Below are positions 63,988-64,000 of a stretch of DNA of 64,000 nucleotides, one piece after another. The stretch is from Chondrosia reniformis (lineage: Eukaryota; Porifera; Demospongiae; Chondrillida; Chondrillidae): NCBI GenBank assembly GCA_947172415.1, contig OX359195.1, positions 5,741,501 through 5,805,500 of the forward strand, in the 5' to 3' direction. Numbering within the stretch: the stretch's first letter is position 1; every line of letters starts with the position of its first letter. Both the position numbers and the translations under genes were made by a program. A model generated the notes under the pieces. That model saw only the letters and a program-made list of their open reading frames with translations. It was not told the origin of the DNA and made no database searches.

Positions 63988-64000
63988 CTAAGGTAGTGAA

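Overview
The window is a piece of an AT-rich animal nuclear genome with short GT-AG introns, many microsatellites and minisatellites, and tightly spaced genes on both strands. The gene content is animal: tetraspanins, ATG7, mitochondrial NADP-isocitrate dehydrogenase, p24/TMED, a SNX9-type sorting nexin, an Ig-domain protein and lysosomal di-N-acetylchitobiase. SH3-RING-TRAF zinc-finger proteins and a pseudokinase-Kelch fusion, neither a usual vertebrate architecture, point to an early-branching invertebrate. A demosponge such as Amphimedon is my best guess; this is inference from gene style, not a database match.

Layout. 1-2153 is a 29-bp satellite abutting, and partly built from, the 3' splice site of a 5'-truncated tetraspanin gene (to 4348). 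A second, complete tetraspanin follows (5311-7086), then a 17-exon ATG7 (7276-14357), all on the + strand. An Ig-domain gene (-, 14568-15909) is followed by a pseudokinase-Kelch gene (+, 16992-19075). An SH3-RING-TRAF gene (-, 19572-20802) is divergent from the 13-exon IDH gene (+, 21111-26890). A single-exon NNMT-like methyltransferase (-, 28558-29394) comes next. The 30.5-39.6 kb block, all minus strand, holds a second SH3-RING-TRAF gene and three tandem chitobiase genes. Duplicated 370-bp direct repeats, one carrying a chitobiase gene tail, flank the TRAF gene. From 39.7 to 55.7 kb there is an array of minus-strand coiled-coil/low-complexity genes that I do not recognise, including a multiply frameshifted pseudogene and a partial tandem duplicate. 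A six-exon TMED gene (55780-57845) and the 3' thirteen exons of a SNX9/18/33-type gene (58235-63987) finish the window.

Functional reading. ATG7, TMED, SNX and chitobiase are membrane-traffic and lysosome/autophagy housekeeping genes, but nothing shows co-regulation. The most novel content is the coiled-coil array, whose members share gene structure and a recurrent DSG[F/Y]-type motif resembling a beta-TrCP phosphodegron. Close behind are the satellite that has multiplied a splice acceptor about 74 times, the SH3-RING-TRAF proteins with an altered RING ligand, and the pseudokinase-Kelch fusion. Gene models were built by hand from splice sites and homology recalled from known families. Exon junctions are phase-consistent throughout except where noted, but no transcript evidence was available.
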